Made by a program: the position numbers and the translations under genes
The notes under the pieces: generated by a model
What the model saw: the letters and a program-made list of their open reading frames with translations, nothing else
Told to the model about the DNA's origin: nothing
Databases searched by the model: none
NCBI GenBank assembly: GCA_905147135.1
Contig: LR990046.1
Span: 15,654,501 to 15,718,500, forward strand
Length of the DNA stretch: 64,000 nucleotides
Direction: 5' to 3'
Source of the DNA: Blastobasis lacticolella
Taxonomy: Eukaryota > Arthropoda > Insecta > Lepidoptera > Blastobasidae
Shown: one piece after another, positions 63,271 through 64,000 of the stretch
How positions within the stretch are numbered: position 1 is the stretch's first letter
Layout: each line of letters starts with the position of its first letter

Positions 63271-63807
63271 TTAGGGTGATTAATATAACAAAAACTTGAA
63301 CGATTAGACGGATGATTAATTATTGTTATCGGTTCGACAGCCTGTGGCCCGATTATATAACGGCAATGAAACATGTTGCAACCAATGTTTTGTTGAGGAC
63401 TACGAGAAATTTCTATCGATGATTTGCGATTACGTAAAGCAAGCAACATCTCATTCAACTAGCTTGCAACCGATATCAATCGATAAAACACTGACATGAA
63501 GTTACCGCGAGTAACGGAGAATAATCGAATACCCAACTTATTTAAAAAGTCAGTGTTGTGGTGCAAGCGTTATGTATTACGCAACGTTTTCATTTACCAG
63601 CGTTAGACTGCTCGTTTATATTTTGAAACTTTAGTTGTCAAGTCACGAAGCTTATATTTTCATAGTTTTCTTTTTTATCCGAGTTTTCAATAAAAATACA
63701 GTGAATGTAAGTGTATTTTGTATATTTGTGCGTTTTATCAACTAAACCAATTCACGTCACGAATAATTCACATACATATACCTATTAAATTAATTTGTGT
63801 TGTAAAT

Positions 63808-63939
63808 ATGGCGCCAAATCGCCAAGTTGCCCACTGGGAAATCGAGCTGCTGGTGAAGTTTGCGGAAAGACACAAACAACAAAAAACAATAAACAAATTT
63901 AACGATGATAAACAAGGTTTTTGTAATCGAAGTTTATAA
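63808..63939 (+). CDS. Unrecognised short ORF, possible first exon of another gene
   Basis: An ATG opens MAPNRQVAHWEIELLVKFAE, followed by a basic, polar stretch ending at a stop at 63939. The composition suggests a helical nucleic-acid-binding N-terminus, but I recognise no family. A GT lies at 63917 and an AG at 63954, but the implied 38-nt intron is short for an insect, so I do not assert splicing. The window ends 61 bases later. If real, it would lie inside the last intron of GR-6 or downstream of it. Confidence 0.2.
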   Translation: MAPNRQVAHWEIELLVKFAERHKQQKTINKFNDDKQGFCNRSL

Positions 63940-64000
63940 AAACTATGTTTTCAGGGTTCTTGAAACAGCTTTTGAGTTGTTGCAATTGCAACGGGAGTGG

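Overview
The window looks like insect nuclear DNA, most probably from a moth or butterfly. It is AT-rich. The genes are split into many short exons with GT..AG introns. The intergenic space is packed with decayed RTE- and Jockey-like LINEs, tRNA-derived SINEs, MITE-like palindromes and a broken mariner/Tc1 element. The lepidopteran assignment is inferred from the gene family and repeat style, not from a search.

The main content is a cluster of six gustatory receptor (GR) genes of the sugar-receptor type, called GR-1 to GR-6 here. None has a long ORF. I rebuilt each one exon by exon from splice sites, reading phase and the diagnostic C-terminal TYELVLLQF signature. Layout: GR-1 (+, 415-3562, its 5' exons lie before the window), GR-2 (-, 5970-11139, first coding exon not found), GR-3 (+, 18268-21865, first coding exon not found), GR-4 (+, 29752-36844, complete, 429 aa), GR-5 (-, 38768-43773, complete, 417 aa) and GR-6 (+, 53439-62727, last exon not found before the window ends). 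The ten-exon plan has intron phases 2,1,1,0,0,2,2,0,0 and is shared by all six wherever it can be read. Exon 2 is always 119 nt and exon 9 is 90 nt (87 in GR-1), so these are diverged tandem copies of one ancestor. GR-4 and GR-5 converge tail to tail; GR-1 and GR-2 also converge.

Between GR-3 and GR-4 (22-29 kb) lies a tandemly duplicated block of about 2 kb and two exons of a Kazal-like serine-protease-inhibitor domain, with a 50-bp scrap of the same exon 1.3 kb downstream. The 44-53 kb interval is mostly transposon debris, including a mariner/Tc1-type transposase broken by a composite RTE/Jockey fragment. GR-6 carries a 2.5-kb antisense LINE in intron 7 whose reverse transcriptase is open except for one stop codon. 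GR-4 intron 2 holds a pair of roughly 0.5-kb inverted arms around two SINEs.

The GR proteins are expected to act as seven-transmembrane ligand-gated cation channel subunits in gustatory neurons, often as heteromers of neighbouring family members. No bacterial-type system, CRISPR array, rRNA or intact functional tRNA gene is visible.
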